Below are positions 35,315 to 45,311 of a stretch of 64,000 nucleotides of DNA, in pieces; within the stretch, counting starts at the first letter, position 1; each line of letters starts with the position of its first letter. The stretch spans positions 62,001 to 126,000 of the forward strand of contig NZ_JAAIWK010000006.1 of NCBI RefSeq assembly GCF_011008565.1, given 5' to 3'. The position numbers and the translations under genes are program-made. The DNA comes from Heyndrickxia ginsengihumi. Lineage in GTDB: Bacteria; Bacillota; Bacilli; Bacillales; Bacillaceae_C. A model generated the notes under the pieces. That model ran no database searches. It saw only the letters and a program-made list of their open reading frames with translations, and was not told the DNA's origin.

Positions 35315-36186
35315 AGAATGGTGACGATCAATATCAATTAAAAAAAGAACCTTACGTCAAATATAGAAATATTGGTATGAAATTCGGCAGCACTGAAGTA
35401 TTAAAAAATATCAATTTTGATATTTTCCTAGGAGAAAAGGTCGCAATGATTGGTCCCAGTGGTTCTGGGAAAACAACGCTAGCACGGATGTTAATGACAT
35501 TAGAAAAACCAACAAGTGGCACAATTGAAATTAGTGGTGAACAGCTGTGGCATTACAAAGTAAAAGACAAATTGGTAGAAGCTAATGAAAAACACTTACG
35601 CAAAGTTCGCGGTCAAATTGGAATGGTTTTTCAACACTATAATTTGTTTCCACATATGACGATTTTAAGAAATGTAATGGAAGCACAAGTACATGTATTA
35701 GGATTAACGAAAAGTGAAGCCGAACAACACGCAAAAAAAATGCTTGATAAAGTCGGTCTCGGACATAAGTGTAATGCCTATCCTACTCAATTATCAGGCG
35801 GACAGCAGCAACGCGCGGCAATGGCACGGTCATTAGTGATGAAGCCAAAAATTATGTTATTTGATGAAGTGACATCTGCTTTAGATCCAGAATTGGTCGG
35901 AGAGGTATTAGAAGTAATCAAAGATATTGCTGCGGAGTATGAGATGGCAATGCTGCTTATTACTCATGAAATGGCCTTTGCTCGTGACATTGCTGATCGT
36001 GTTGTCTTCATGGCTGATGGGAACATTGTCGAAGAAGGTCCTCCTGAACAGCTTTTTTTACATCCGCAACACAAACGTACAATCGAATTTTTAAGCCGAT
36101 TTTCCTCACAAATTAATTCAGAGAGAGCTTATAGTTATAGAAGTCTTCTCCATTCATCTAATCAGGAAAATGCTCAACATTCTTGA
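35311..36186 (+). CDS. ehuA: ectoine/hydroxyectoine-type ABC transporter ATPase EhuA
   Basis: This 291-aa HisP/GlnQ-type ATPase has Walker A GPSGSGKTT, signature LSGGQQQRAAMARSL, Walker B IMLFDEV, D-loop SALDPE and switch His in LLITHEM. AAGGAGGTTGCAAA precedes the ATG. It carries about 30 extra residues at the C-terminus relative to the usual 240-260 aa, rich in Ser and without a known domain. Last gene before a strong terminator. Confidence 0.87.
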   Translation: MKNGDDQYQLKKEPYVKYRNIGMKFGSTEVLKNINFDIFLGEKVAMIGPSGSGKTTLARMLMTLEKPTSGTIEISGEQLWHYKVKDKLVEANEKHLRKVRGQIGMVFQHYNLFPHMTILRNVMEAQVHVLGLTKSEAEQHAKKMLDKVGLGHKCNAYPTQLSGGQQQRAAMARSLVMKPKIMLFDEVTSALDPELVGEVLEVIKDIAAEYEMAMLLITHEMAFARDIADRVVFMADGNIVEEGPPEQLFLHPQHKRTIEFLSRFSSQINSERAYSYRSLLHSSNQENAQHS

Positions 36187-36192
36187 TACATC

Positions 36193-36233
36193 GAAAAAGC
36201 CATCGTAACACGCACGATGGCTTTTTCTTTTTC
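36193..36233 (+). terminator. terminator of the ehu operon
   Basis: Perfect 14-bp stem (36193-36206 with 36214-36227) with A-run and T-run flanks, followed by more T. It may also serve the convergent antiporter gene. Confidence 0.88.
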
Positions 36234-36258
36234 CATTTCATAGAAACATTATTTTTCC

Positions 36259-38295
36259 TTAATCCTGCAATTGATTTTCTTCCATCCAATGAGCTTCTCT
36301 CATGTTGATTTTCCGGCGCAATGTTCGAAGGATCTCAATTGTAATTTGTTTTTGCTCATACATCTTCTGAACGGCATCTCTTTCAGCCTGAAATGCTTTA
36401 TCTTGAAGTTCACGTTCCATATGAACAAATTGCTTTGAAGCTGCTTCATTTTTGTACAACTTCAAATGTGTCAGTAATTTGTAGTACTCACCGATAATTA
36501 AATACGCAACATGTTTATAGTCCGGATCGACTATATTCTTTAATTCTTTTATAGCTGCTTCTGCCATCGCTATTTTAATGTTAATCATTTCTTTCTGCTT
36601 ACTTATTCTGCATTCACGCAATGCTTTACGGCGAGAAATAAAAACCTTAAACAATCTTATAAAACTAATTTCGATAAGATTCCATAATATAAAGGCTCTA
36701 AATCTCATTTGATTTGTAACAGCCATTTCTTTTCTACGTATATATTCTTGGAACAGATAGGCTGTTTCTTTATCGATTTTCTTTTCTTTAGCTAAATTCG
36801 CAATATAAGCCGATTCCGCTTCATAAGCCTTTACACGAATATCATTTTCAAGATTTTTAAATTTGGCTGCTTCTTCATTTGTTGCATATTTCAATTGATT
36901 AATTTGCTGATTGTAATTGGAAATAACAGCTAATGCAGCAGACTGATTGTCATCATCTATTACTTCTTTGACAGCATGAATAGCAGCTTCCTTTGTTCGA
37001 ATGAGCGCTTCTTTCTCAATCACTACTTTATTTGTTTCAACAATATCGACTTCAGATTTTGCAATGATCGGCAAAAAGATGCTTGCAACGATTAAACTGA
37101 CCAATATAACACCCGCAGCAATAAAAATAATTAATGCTCGTTCTGGAAATGGCTGACCATTTGCTAATAATAATGGGATGGAAAATGCACCTGCTAATGT
37201 CACTGCTCCTCTTACACCTGAAATCGTCGTAATCCCAATCGGCCTCAACGCAGGCTTTAATATTTGCTGATTTTTTAGTTTCCAGCCTATCCACCAGGAC
37301 ATTGATATCCAAATAAATCTCAGCAATAACAATGCTGCCGTTATCATTATAATATACATAATGACTTGCCCATTATTAAAATGCGGATCTGCAAATATTT
37401 GATTAACGACGCTTGGAATTTGTAGACCAAGAAGCACAAATACTAGTCCATTTAAAATATACAAAATGACAGACCAAGTGCTCTTTGAAACAACTTGTAA
37501 TTCGACCGTTGGGGATTTTTCCCGCTCCCGTTCAATTGCATGGACAATTCCCGCTGCAACTACACCTAAAATGCCTGATAAGTGTAAATGCTCAATCGTA
37601 AGATAAATGACGAATGGGGTAAGAATTTGAATGAGCATATGAAATGTTACGTCTTCCATCCCTAAACGGCGAATCATGATACGAAAGCGAATAATTAGAA
37701 AAGCGAGAACTACCCCACCTACAAAACCACCGATTGAGATCATGAGGAAACTTACACTAGCATCTAGTAATGAAAAAACACCTGTTACCGTCGCTGTAAC
37801 CGCAAACTTAAACGCAACAAGACCAGAAGCATCATTCATCAATCCTTCCCCTTCTAGAAGATGCATCACTCCCTTTGGCATATTAACCCTAGTAGACATA
37901 GCACTAACTGCTACAACATCCGTTGGTGATAAGATTGCCGCTAATGCAAATGCTGCTGGAAGTGGAATTGTCGGAATCATCCAATGAATTAAATAACCAA
38001 TTGCAAACACTGTTACAAACACTAGCCCAAGAGCGAGTAATAATATCGGTACCCGTAATTCCCAGAGGGCTTCTCTAGAAACACTTTTTCCATCATTAAA
38101 TAAAAGTGGTGCAATAAAAAGTAATAAAAATAAATCCGATTCCATCGGTATATGTATTCCTAAAGGAATAGCTGCCAGTATAAACCCCAGTACAATTTGA
38201 ACGATTGGTACCGGGATAAATGGAATTAGATGGTTTATGATATTAGATAGCCCGATTATAATCAAAAGCAGTAAAACAGCAAGAAAAATATCCAT
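36259..38295 (-). CDS. nhaK: CPA1-family Na+(K+)/H+ antiporter, NhaK/YvgP-like
   Basis: This 678-aa protein has about 12 N-terminal membrane helices (to about residue 405) and a long cytoplasmic tail of about 270 residues with two similar repeats (around IAMAEAAIKEL and TKEAAIHAVKEV). Transport-site motifs are LLFNDGKS, LSPTDVVAV and GEGLMNDASGLVAF. Size and tail match B. subtilis NhaK (YvgP). It exports Na+, K+ or Li+ for protons across the membrane. Placement beside osmolyte import genes fits salt-stress physiology, but it has its own promoter and is convergent with ehu. Confidence 0.87.
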   Translation of the reverse strand: MDIFLAVLLLLIIIGLSNIINHLIPFIPVPIVQIVLGFILAAIPLGIHIPMESDLFLLLFIAPLLFNDGKSVSREALWELRVPILLLALGLVFVTVFAIGYLIHWMIPTIPLPAAFALAAILSPTDVVAVSAMSTRVNMPKGVMHLLEGEGLMNDASGLVAFKFAVTATVTGVFSLLDASVSFLMISIGGFVGGVVLAFLIIRFRIMIRRLGMEDVTFHMLIQILTPFVIYLTIEHLHLSGILGVVAAGIVHAIEREREKSPTVELQVVSKSTWSVILYILNGLVFVLLGLQIPSVVNQIFADPHFNNGQVIMYIIMITAALLLLRFIWISMSWWIGWKLKNQQILKPALRPIGITTISGVRGAVTLAGAFSIPLLLANGQPFPERALIIFIAAGVILVSLIVASIFLPIIAKSEVDIVETNKVVIEKEALIRTKEAAIHAVKEVIDDDNQSAALAVISNYNQQINQLKYATNEEAAKFKNLENDIRVKAYEAESAYIANLAKEKKIDKETAYLFQEYIRRKEMAVTNQMRFRAFILWNLIEISFIRLFKVFISRRKALRECRISKQKEMINIKIAMAEAAIKELKNIVDPDYKHVAYLIIGEYYKLLTHLKLYKNEAASKQFVHMERELQDKAFQAERDAVQKMYEQKQITIEILRTLRRKINMREAHWMEENQLQD

Positions 38296-38606
38296 GTACC
38301 AATAGTCTCCTTTTAATTATCCTTTCCTAATTATAACAAATCATATAAATTATGGTTTTCTCATGTTTATAGAAGGTCCAGCCAGGAAATATTGTCATTT
38401 TGAGAAAATGATACAGATCTATTTTAAAGTTATTTTTCATTACAAATCCAATGTGGACCATCATATTATCTCCTATTTCCTTTTATTTACTTCCTATTAC
38501 TTTAAAATCTCTATCATATATTTTTCTGAAAATAAAAATTTATTTTACTTATACAAAATAAAGAATTACTATGGAAATATCAGCACCAGATGAGGAGGAT
38601 TTTGTA
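38296..38606. other. intergenic, no gene seen
   Basis: AT-rich divergent region holding the promoters of nhaK and of the phzF-rocB pair. Nothing further recognised. Confidence 0.5.
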
Positions 38607-39503
38607 ATGAGAGAAATTTGTATCAATCATATAGATGCGTTTACAACAAAAAGATTTGCGGGTAACCCCGCAGGAGTCGTATTAAACGCAGAATGTCTAT
38701 CAACACAGGAAATGCAGCAGATTACAAATGAATTAAATCTGTCAGAAACCGTTTTTCTCTTACCGCCACAAACAGTTGAAAATGATTTTAGAGTAAAATA
38801 TTTTACTCCAAAGGAAGAAATTGACTTTTGCGGTCATGCAACAGTTGCCTTGACATGGCTAGTTGCAACCGAAATGGGGCTAGCACAAGCAAAACATGGG
38901 ATTGTGCTAGAAACGAATATTGGCAATATCCCGGTTACATGGGATATAAAAGATGGCAACATAAACAGCGTTGAGATGACACAAGCTGCGCCAAAAACAA
39001 AAGATATTTCCGTTGATCTTGACAAGCTCAGCCGACTTCTTCGTATTGAAAAAGATGCATTTGATCTAAACTATCCTTTGAAATTAGCAAATACAGGCAA
39101 TTGGCATCTATTGATTCCTTTGAAAAACGATATACTGATCGACAAGGCGGATCCAGATCTCGCTGCACTGGATACATTCAATAAAAAGTATGGTGTTAGT
39201 ACAACACATTTATATACATTTAACACGAAGCAAGATTGTGACCTATACACAAGGGATTTTGCCCCAAGCGTCGGAATAGCCGAAGATCCTGTTACAGGTT
39301 CAGCAAATGGTGCATTAGCAGGGCTTCTATATTATGAGAAAATCATTTCACAGAACGAACCAACCCGTCTAATAATAGGTCAAGGACATAAAGTAGAACG
39401 ACCTGGAACGCTATATGTCACCATTACTCCAAATGGAACGGAGCCAATTATTAAAGTAGCGGGTGCAGCAATTGTCACCATTAAAGGGGTATTACATTTA
39501 TAA
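38607..39503 (+). CDS. PhzF-family isomerase/epimerase-fold protein
   Basis: This 298-aa protein starts at the ATG at 38607 after GAGGAGGAT; an upstream in-frame ATG at 38571 has no site. PhzF signatures are all present: GNPAGVVL, the catalytic Glu in LNLSETVFLLP, IDFCGHATVAL and AEDPVTGSANGAL. The family folds like diaminopimelate epimerase and isomerises small acids; most members outside phenazine clusters have unknown substrates. It is 29 nt from the rocB-like gene, so a shared amino-acid-derived substrate is possible. Confidence 0.88.
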   Translation: MREICINHIDAFTTKRFAGNPAGVVLNAECLSTQEMQQITNELNLSETVFLLPPQTVENDFRVKYFTPKEEIDFCGHATVALTWLVATEMGLAQAKHGIVLETNIGNIPVTWDIKDGNINSVEMTQAAPKTKDISVDLDKLSRLLRIEKDAFDLNYPLKLANTGNWHLLIPLKNDILIDKADPDLAALDTFNKKYGVSTTHLYTFNTKQDCDLYTRDFAPSVGIAEDPVTGSANGALAGLLYYEKIISQNEPTRLIIGQGHKVERPGTLYVTITPNGTEPIIKVAGAAIVTIKGVLHL

Positions 39504-39532
39504 ATAATCCATTTATAGGAGGTGCTTCATCA

Positions 39533-41182
39533 ATGTTACAATGCCGTGATGAAATTCTTGCATATACGAAAAAACTCGTACATATAGAAAGTGTCGTCAA
39601 TACAAATGGAGAAAGGGAAATCGCTCATTCATTGTATTCATTTCTCTCATCATTTCCTTACTTTGTACAACATCCTTCACATATTATGCTCGAAAAAACA
39701 ACAAGAGATGATCATGACAGATACAATGTAATTGCCTTTGTTAAAGGAAAAGGAGGAAACAGCAAACGAACAGTTATTTTAATGGGACACACCGATACAG
39801 TTGGTATCGATGACTTTAATCAGTTACAACCATATGCCTGCTCTCCTGATCAATTAATGGAAAAACTTAAGAATGAGGATCTGCCCCCTTCCGCAAAAGC
39901 ACATTTAGAGTCTGGAGAATGGTTATTTGGAAGAGGAACCCTTGACATGAAGAGTGGATTAGCAAGCCATCTTTATCTTTTAAAATATTATGCTGAACAT
40001 CCTGAAACATTAAATGGCAATATCGTGTTATTGGCTGAGTGTGATGAAGAGGATGGATCACATGGAGTCATTAGTGCTTTAAAAACTTTCCAAGCATTGA
40101 AAGAAACATATGGGTTCAATTATGTTGCTGCCATCAATGCTGATTTTGTTGCCCCACGATTTGCAGGAGATGACAATCGCTATATATATAAAGGAACAGT
40201 GGGAAAGCTCCTCCCCTCGTTTTTTATTACAGGCTCCGAAACCCATGTCGGTTCATGCTTTGAAGGATTAGATCCAAATTTAATCGCTGCTGAGCTGACA
40301 AAACAAATTGATTATAACCCTGAACTTAGTAATGAAGCATATGGGGAAACAACTGTCCCGCCAGTATCTTTGAAGCAAACAGATTTAAAACCATCTTATA
40401 CAGTGCAAACAGCACTTGCTGCCTATGCATATTATAATTTTTTCATACATTCATGGTCACCAAAGGATGTCTTAACGAAATTAAAAGAGCAAGCATATAT
40501 TGCCTTTAATAACGCCCTTGCCACTTATGAGCAAAGATACAAGCAATTTGCAGCCATAAGTAGTGAACCATATGTCAATATGGACTGGAAACCGAAAGTA
40601 CTGACATATGAAGAAATGATGAATTTATTAACTTCAAAACACGGCTCCCTTTTCAAAAACCATATGACTAAATTTAAAGAACAACTTTTAAAGCAGCAAG
40701 ATTTGGATACACGCATGTTCTCAGCAAGAGTCGTTGAAGAAGCTTGGAAATGGATGAAAGACAAAAACCCAACGATCATCTTATTTTATTCATCACTCTA
40801 TTCTCCACGTATTGAATTAACAGGGAAAAATGAAAAAGAACAAGCTTTAATTAAGGCATTGGATCAGGCAATTAAATCTGTGCAGCCACACTATGTACAT
40901 CCGATTGTCACGAGAAACTTCTTCCCATATATCTCAGATATGAGTTTTGTCGCTATAAGTGATAACGAAGAAGGTTTAGATGCCGTGACAAACAATAGCC
41001 CCAGTTTAGGATACAAGCATTATGTTGATTATCAGGATATTCGCGCATTAAATGTACCAGTTATTAACATTGGGCCTTATGGTGTAGATGCCCACAAAAA
41101 ATTTGAGAGAATGGAGATGACGTTCTCTTTAGAAATTGTCCCTAATCTTACAAATTATGTTATTCAAAATTTATTAAACTAA
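39533..41182 (+). CDS. rocB: RocB-like M20 peptidase (arginine/amino-acid utilisation)
   Basis: This 549-aa zinc-hydrolase-family protein has the length of RocB (about 560 aa), much longer than normal M20 enzymes. Metal-site motifs are LMGHTDTVG, GRGTLDMKSGLASHL and AECDEEDGSHG. RocB belongs to the arginine catabolic regulon of B. subtilis but its reaction is not established. Here it is paired with PhzF and not with rocA, rocC, rocD or rocF. AGGAGGTGCTTCATCA precedes the ATG. Confidence 0.83.
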   Translation: MLQCRDEILAYTKKLVHIESVVNTNGEREIAHSLYSFLSSFPYFVQHPSHIMLEKTTRDDHDRYNVIAFVKGKGGNSKRTVILMGHTDTVGIDDFNQLQPYACSPDQLMEKLKNEDLPPSAKAHLESGEWLFGRGTLDMKSGLASHLYLLKYYAEHPETLNGNIVLLAECDEEDGSHGVISALKTFQALKETYGFNYVAAINADFVAPRFAGDDNRYIYKGTVGKLLPSFFITGSETHVGSCFEGLDPNLIAAELTKQIDYNPELSNEAYGETTVPPVSLKQTDLKPSYTVQTALAAYAYYNFFIHSWSPKDVLTKLKEQAYIAFNNALATYEQRYKQFAAISSEPYVNMDWKPKVLTYEEMMNLLTSKHGSLFKNHMTKFKEQLLKQQDLDTRMFSARVVEEAWKWMKDKNPTIILFYSSLYSPRIELTGKNEKEQALIKALDQAIKSVQPHYVHPIVTRNFFPYISDMSFVAISDNEEGLDAVTNNSPSLGYKHYVDYQDIRALNVPVINIGPYGVDAHKKFERMEMTFSLEIVPNLTNYVIQNLLN

Positions 41183-41190
41183 CGATCAAT

Positions 41191-41225
41191 AGAGGAAGGT
41201 TGCCTAGTTTAGGTAATCTTCCTCT
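41191..41225. terminator. terminator-like hairpin after rocB
   Basis: A 15-bp stem with two mismatched or wobble pairs (41191-41205 with 41211-41225). There is little T-run, so termination strength is uncertain. Confidence 0.55.
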
Positions 41226-41306
41226 CCTAAATTTAAATGTTGCTTATTTTCAAAGCTAATTGGTGCAAAGAACGAGCATCCGGAAGCGGAAATTAAACCG
41301 TTTTGT

Positions 41307-42071
41307 TTAATAATATGGAAATAATTGAAACGGTGTTGGTGTTGACTTAATCATTTTGGAACGAGAAAGCATTTCAGAAACAGTAACACATTCATATCCT
41401 TCTTTAGCAAAAACTTTCAAGATTTTTTCCAAAGCTTGTACGGTTTGCTGACGATCTCCTCCTGAATCATGCATCAAAATAATATTTCCTGGTGCAACAG
41501 TTGATAACACATTGCTGGCAATTTTATCCGCTCCTGGCCTGCTCCAATCACGCGTATCTTGATGCCAAGACCAAATAACCACTTGATAATGATTTTTGAT
41601 CGCTGTGTTTACGATTAAATCATTATAATATCCGCCTACAGGACGGAAAAGTGCTGGTCGGACCCCTGTTATACTTTGCACAGCATCACTTGTTTGATTC
41701 AATTCACTTTTTAAAAATTTTTCATTCATATTTAAATTATAACTATGCTGAAAAGTATGGTTTCCAATTTCATGCCCCTCTTTAATCTCCCTTTCGATTA
41801 AATAAGGATATTTCACAACATGTGCTCCAATCACAAAGAAAGTTGCCTTTGCATGGTATTTTGCTAAGACATTCAATATTTGTGGAGTATAGACAGGATT
41901 CGGTCCATCATCAAAAGTTAGTGCGACCATTTTTTCTTTTGTTTTAACATCCCAGAAAGCATGTCCTGTCCTTTCAAAATCAAATCTGCTTTTTGCTGAA
42001 GCATAAATAGTTGTATGGTAACTAAATAAACTAAGTAAAATAATGGAAAATAATACAAAACGTAATTTCAT
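41307..42071 (-). CDS. secreted polysaccharide deacetylase (NodB domain)
   Basis: This 254-aa exported carbohydrate esterase starts at the ATG at 42071 after TAGGAGATATTG; the frame runs 27 codons further without a site. The signal peptide ends near ASA at about residue 26. NodB motifs are ALTFDDGPNP (base Asp and metal Asp), HEIGNHTFQH (two metal His), RPVGGYYN, the DTRDW strand and ILMHDSGG. It removes acetyl groups from cell-wall peptidoglycan or chitin-like polymers. Convergent with rocB and divergent from a wall-hydrolase pseudogene. Confidence 0.87.
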   Translation of the reverse strand: MKLRFVLFSIILLSLFSYHTTIYASAKSRFDFERTGHAFWDVKTKEKMVALTFDDGPNPVYTPQILNVLAKYHAKATFFVIGAHVVKYPYLIEREIKEGHEIGNHTFQHSYNLNMNEKFLKSELNQTSDAVQSITGVRPALFRPVGGYYNDLIVNTAIKNHYQVVIWSWHQDTRDWSRPGADKIASNVLSTVAPGNIILMHDSGGDRQQTVQALEKILKVFAKEGYECVTVSEMLSRSKMIKSTPTPFQLFPYY

Positions 42072-42231
42072 AACCCAATATCTCCTACACTCATTTCTAA
42101 TTATTGTTTGTAATATCCGACATTTTATGAACGGATTCATTTTTATAAACAATTAAAAATAACAGTGCTCCCGCATGAAATAGAAAATTGGTTAGAAACT
42201 ATACTTTACATATAATAAAGGGGGAGAACAG

Positions 42232-43522
42232 ATGAATAATGATCAGAAGCATGAACTTAGAAAAATTATCTCAGGCAGTAATGAATATGAGATCATTTTT
42301 TATTATGATAAACCGCTAACAGAATTCTCTGATGAACTAGGCAGTACAATTAAAGAAAATAAACACTTTATGGCAACAACAAAGAAATTTATTGGAGAGC
42401 GCTACCCAAATTTTAAAATTACAATGGCAAAAGTAGTAATTGGCGGAATCGCTGTAACATCCTTTAAACTATTGCATACTGATCATGTACAGGCTGCTAC
42501 TATGGAAGGCAATCAAGTTTCAAACTCAAGTTCTATCTATTATCAAGTCTCATCAGGAGACACACTTTCGAAAATTGCAACTAAGTATCACACATCAAGT
42601 ACTAACATTAAACAGGCAAATCATCTTAAATCAGACGTTATAAAGGTTAACCAACTCTTAATTATTCCTTAAACCTTCCATAAGGTTCAAACAGGTGATT
42701 ATCTCACTGTTCTTGTGAAGAAACATGGAACGACTGAGCGGCAATTAAAGAAGCAAATAAGACTAAAAAGTATATTGGGCAAACCCTCATCATTCCTATA
42801 TTGATTCAAGGTCAATCAAGTACTTCTAAACAGCCTTCCATCCAAAAGCAAACAACCTATAAAGTAGTTGCAGGAGATAGTTTATCTGTCATTGCAAAAA
42901 AAATATGATGTCTCTGCCGAATAAATCAAACAAGTTAACCGCTTAACTAGTGACATCATTAAGGTTGGACAAATATTAGTAATACCGACTGCACAAACAA
43001 ATGCTAATTTAGAATCTCTCCAAAAAAATCTTAACACTCCCGGATATTACACTAGTCAAACTTTTACAAGAAAGGATGATACTGCTACTACACAAGCAAT
43101 TGAAAATTTTCAAAGCGATTACGGGCTTTCTATCACTGGCAAGACCAATGAGGAAACAAACACAGCCATCGAACATGCAACTATCAAAAAGCAATTAATA
43201 AAGGATGCTGCTAATTATATTGGTGTTCCTTATTTATGGGGAGGAATAACACCTGCTGGATTTGATTGTTCAGGTTTCGTTTATTATATGTTTAGCCAGC
43301 ACGGGATTAGCATGCCCCGCAATAGCAATTGAAAAATCAAAGTTGCAGCCAGGAGATCTCGTTTTCTTTGCTATTAACTCACCAGAAACAATCTCTCATG
43401 TAGGGTTTTATACAGGAAATATTCAATTCATTTCTGCTACTACTTCAAAAGGAGTTACAACCTATTCTCTCGATAATACGTATTGATCTAAATATTATGC
43501 AGGAGCCAAAAGAGTTTATTAA
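42232..43522 (+). pseudogene. decayed LysM(x3)-PG_binding-NlpC/P60 cell-wall endopeptidase
   Basis: The intact first frame (42232-42672) encodes 146 aa with a membrane-anchor-like stretch and one LysM (YYQVSSGDTLSKIATKYHTS). An in-frame TAA at 42670 interrupts it; reading on gives a second LysM (HKVQTGDYLTVLVKKHGTT). Further lesions are a frameshift near 42770-42790, an extra A in the A8 run at 42896-42903 inside a third LysM (YKVVAGDSLSVIAKK), a TAA near 42920, and a frameshift near 43320-43335. Remnants of a PG-binding repeat and of the NlpC/P60 core ([14 protein letters not shown] with the Cys, ISHVGFYTG with the His) follow. The ancestral protein was about 420 aa. Five or more independent lesions mean true decay; the first frame may still be expressed as a LysM peptide. 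Confidence 0.85.
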
Positions 43523-43655
43523 TAAATATCGATGAAATCTTTAAGTCCCACTTTCTATTCTATTTAAGATTAAGTGGGATTTTATTTTTGTATAAAATAA
43601 GAAAAATCTTTCCCTTCAAACATATAAATCTATTGAACTATCTTCTCTACAAAAA

Positions 43656-43683
43656 TTGACATGATTTGAAACTATGGTATGAT
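43656..43683 (+). promoter_or_regulatory. sigma-A promoter of the amino-acid permease
   Basis: TTGACA at 43656-43661, 16-bp spacer, TATGAT at 43678-43683. The transcript would have a leader of about 110 nt with a short stem around TTAGCGCTTAAAAGCGTTT. Confidence 0.75.
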
Positions 43684-43801
43684 TTATATAAAAATACTTT
43701 AGCGCTTAAAAGCGTTTATCTAAAAAAGTATTGAGTGATAAAGTTTTAGTATCATTTGCATTTCAATATAATAAATTACTTCAAAAAGTAGGTTGAACAA
43801 A

Positions 43802-45139
43802 ATGGAAACAAAGCATCAAAATTTGCAAAAGGGGTTAAAGCCAAGGCATGTCCAATTTATTGCTTTAGCAGGAATGATTGGAACTGGCATTTTCAAAGGT
43901 AGTTCAGATACGGTAAGCTTAGCAGGTCCCAGTGTCGCACTCGCTTATTTAATCGGAGGATTATTGCTGTTCATTGTCATGGTCGCATTGGGGGAAATGG
44001 CAATTGTTTTTCCAAATTTAAATGTCCAGCATTTAATCAATAAAGCGTTTGGAAACCGTATTTCATTTATTATCGGATGGCTTTACTGGATAAACTGGAT
44101 AATCGTTACAGTTGTAGAATTATTAGCAGCTGGAAGCTTTTTGCAATACTGGTTTCCATCTGTACCATTATGGCTCTTAAGTTTTCTTTGCACTGTGTTC
44201 ATTGTCGGGATTAATTTATTTCATGTAAAATACTACGGTGAACTTGAATTTTGGATTGCTGGCATCAAAATTATTACTTTAATCGCTTTTATTGTGTTAG
44301 GTGCTTTGTTATTGTTGGGACTTTTCCCTCATTCCAGTTCTTCAATTTCAAACTATACATCACATGGGGGATTTTTCCCTAACGGTATTAGCGGTACGTT
44401 TAGTGCCTTTTTAGTCGTCATGTTTTCCTACGGCGGAGCCGAATTAATCGGTGTCAGTGTAACTGAAACGAAAGATAGTCAGCGCGTTTTGCCGCGAATT
44501 ATAAAAGGCACTGTATGGAGAGTTATTTTATTTTACATTTTACCGATTTTAATTATTTGCGGAATTATTCCTTGGGACAAAGTATCTTCAGCTGAAAGTC
44601 CTTTCGTCCAAGTATTTAGCTTCACAGGACTTCCGGGAGCTGCCAATATCATGAACTTTGTTCTTTTAACAGCTGTTTTATCAGCAGCAAATTCAGGTAT
44701 ATACGCAACATCGCGAACATTGTTTACAATGTCGCAAACAGGTGAAGCACCGAAAGTATTTATACAAACGTCTAAAAAAGGAATTCCGTTAAATAGCATC
44801 TTGTTAACAACTTTATGTATTTTAGTTGGCGTATTTTTAGCTTACATCACTCCAGAACAAGTCATTAACTATTTAATGACCATTCCTGGCTTTACCGTGT
44901 TACTTATTTGGATTGGAATTTGTTCAGCACAATTAAAACTCCGTCCTCAATATCCGAAAAAGCCGGGATTTCAAGTAATAGGCTATCCATATATAACAAT
45001 CTTTGCAATTATTGCACTATCTTGTATTTTTATCAGTTTTCTTTTTAATCACCAAAACATTATTGGCACAACGGTTTGTCTTATCATTCTAGCGATCGTA
45101 ATTGTTTTATCTTTTACGACTAGGCTAAAAAGATCATAA
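43802..45139 (+). CDS. amino-acid permease (APC superfamily, AAT type)
   Basis: This 445-aa transporter has 12 membrane helices. The first-helix signature IALAGMIGTGIFKGSS and the SYGGAELIGVSVTE segment in helix 6 are those of the amino-acid transporter family (YbxG, AapA and related types). Start taken at the ATG at 43802; an in-frame TTG at 43793 is possible. Substrate cannot be fixed; neutral or basic amino acids are both handled by the family. Monocistronic, preceded by a good promoter. Confidence 0.85.
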   Translation: METKHQNLQKGLKPRHVQFIALAGMIGTGIFKGSSDTVSLAGPSVALAYLIGGLLLFIVMVALGEMAIVFPNLNVQHLINKAFGNRISFIIGWLYWINWIIVTVVELLAAGSFLQYWFPSVPLWLLSFLCTVFIVGINLFHVKYYGELEFWIAGIKIITLIAFIVLGALLLLGLFPHSSSSISNYTSHGGFFPNGISGTFSAFLVVMFSYGGAELIGVSVTETKDSQRVLPRIIKGTVWRVILFYILPILIICGIIPWDKVSSAESPFVQVFSFTGLPGAANIMNFVLLTAVLSAANSGIYATSRTLFTMSQTGEAPKVFIQTSKKGIPLNSILLTTLCILVGVFLAYITPEQVINYLMTIPGFTVLLIWIGICSAQLKLRPQYPKKPGFQVIGYPYITIFAIIALSCIFISFLFNHQNIIGTTVCLIILAIVIVLSFTTRLKRS

Positions 45140-45215
45140 TCACTTCTAAAAAATGGCTTCGGTTTAAACGAGGGCACTGAAAAAATCCCTTAAATTTAGA
45201 TTGTGATACTAAATG

Positions 45216-45290
45216 GGGCTATTGATTTCCGCTTCAGGCAGATTCGCTTTCCGCGGGCATCTTCGCCGCCTTCCACTCCAATCAACCGCG
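45216..45290. repeat. GC-rich Bacillaceae-type interspersed repeat (fragment)
   Basis: GATTTCCGCTTCAGGC followed by GATTCGCTTTCCGCGGGC stands out against the AT-rich background. The GGAAAGCGAA core (as TTCGCTTTCC) recurs at 7069-7078 and 46861-46870. Non-coding. Confidence 0.55.
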
Positions 45291-45311
45291 TTTTTTACCT
45301 AGGCTAAATTT

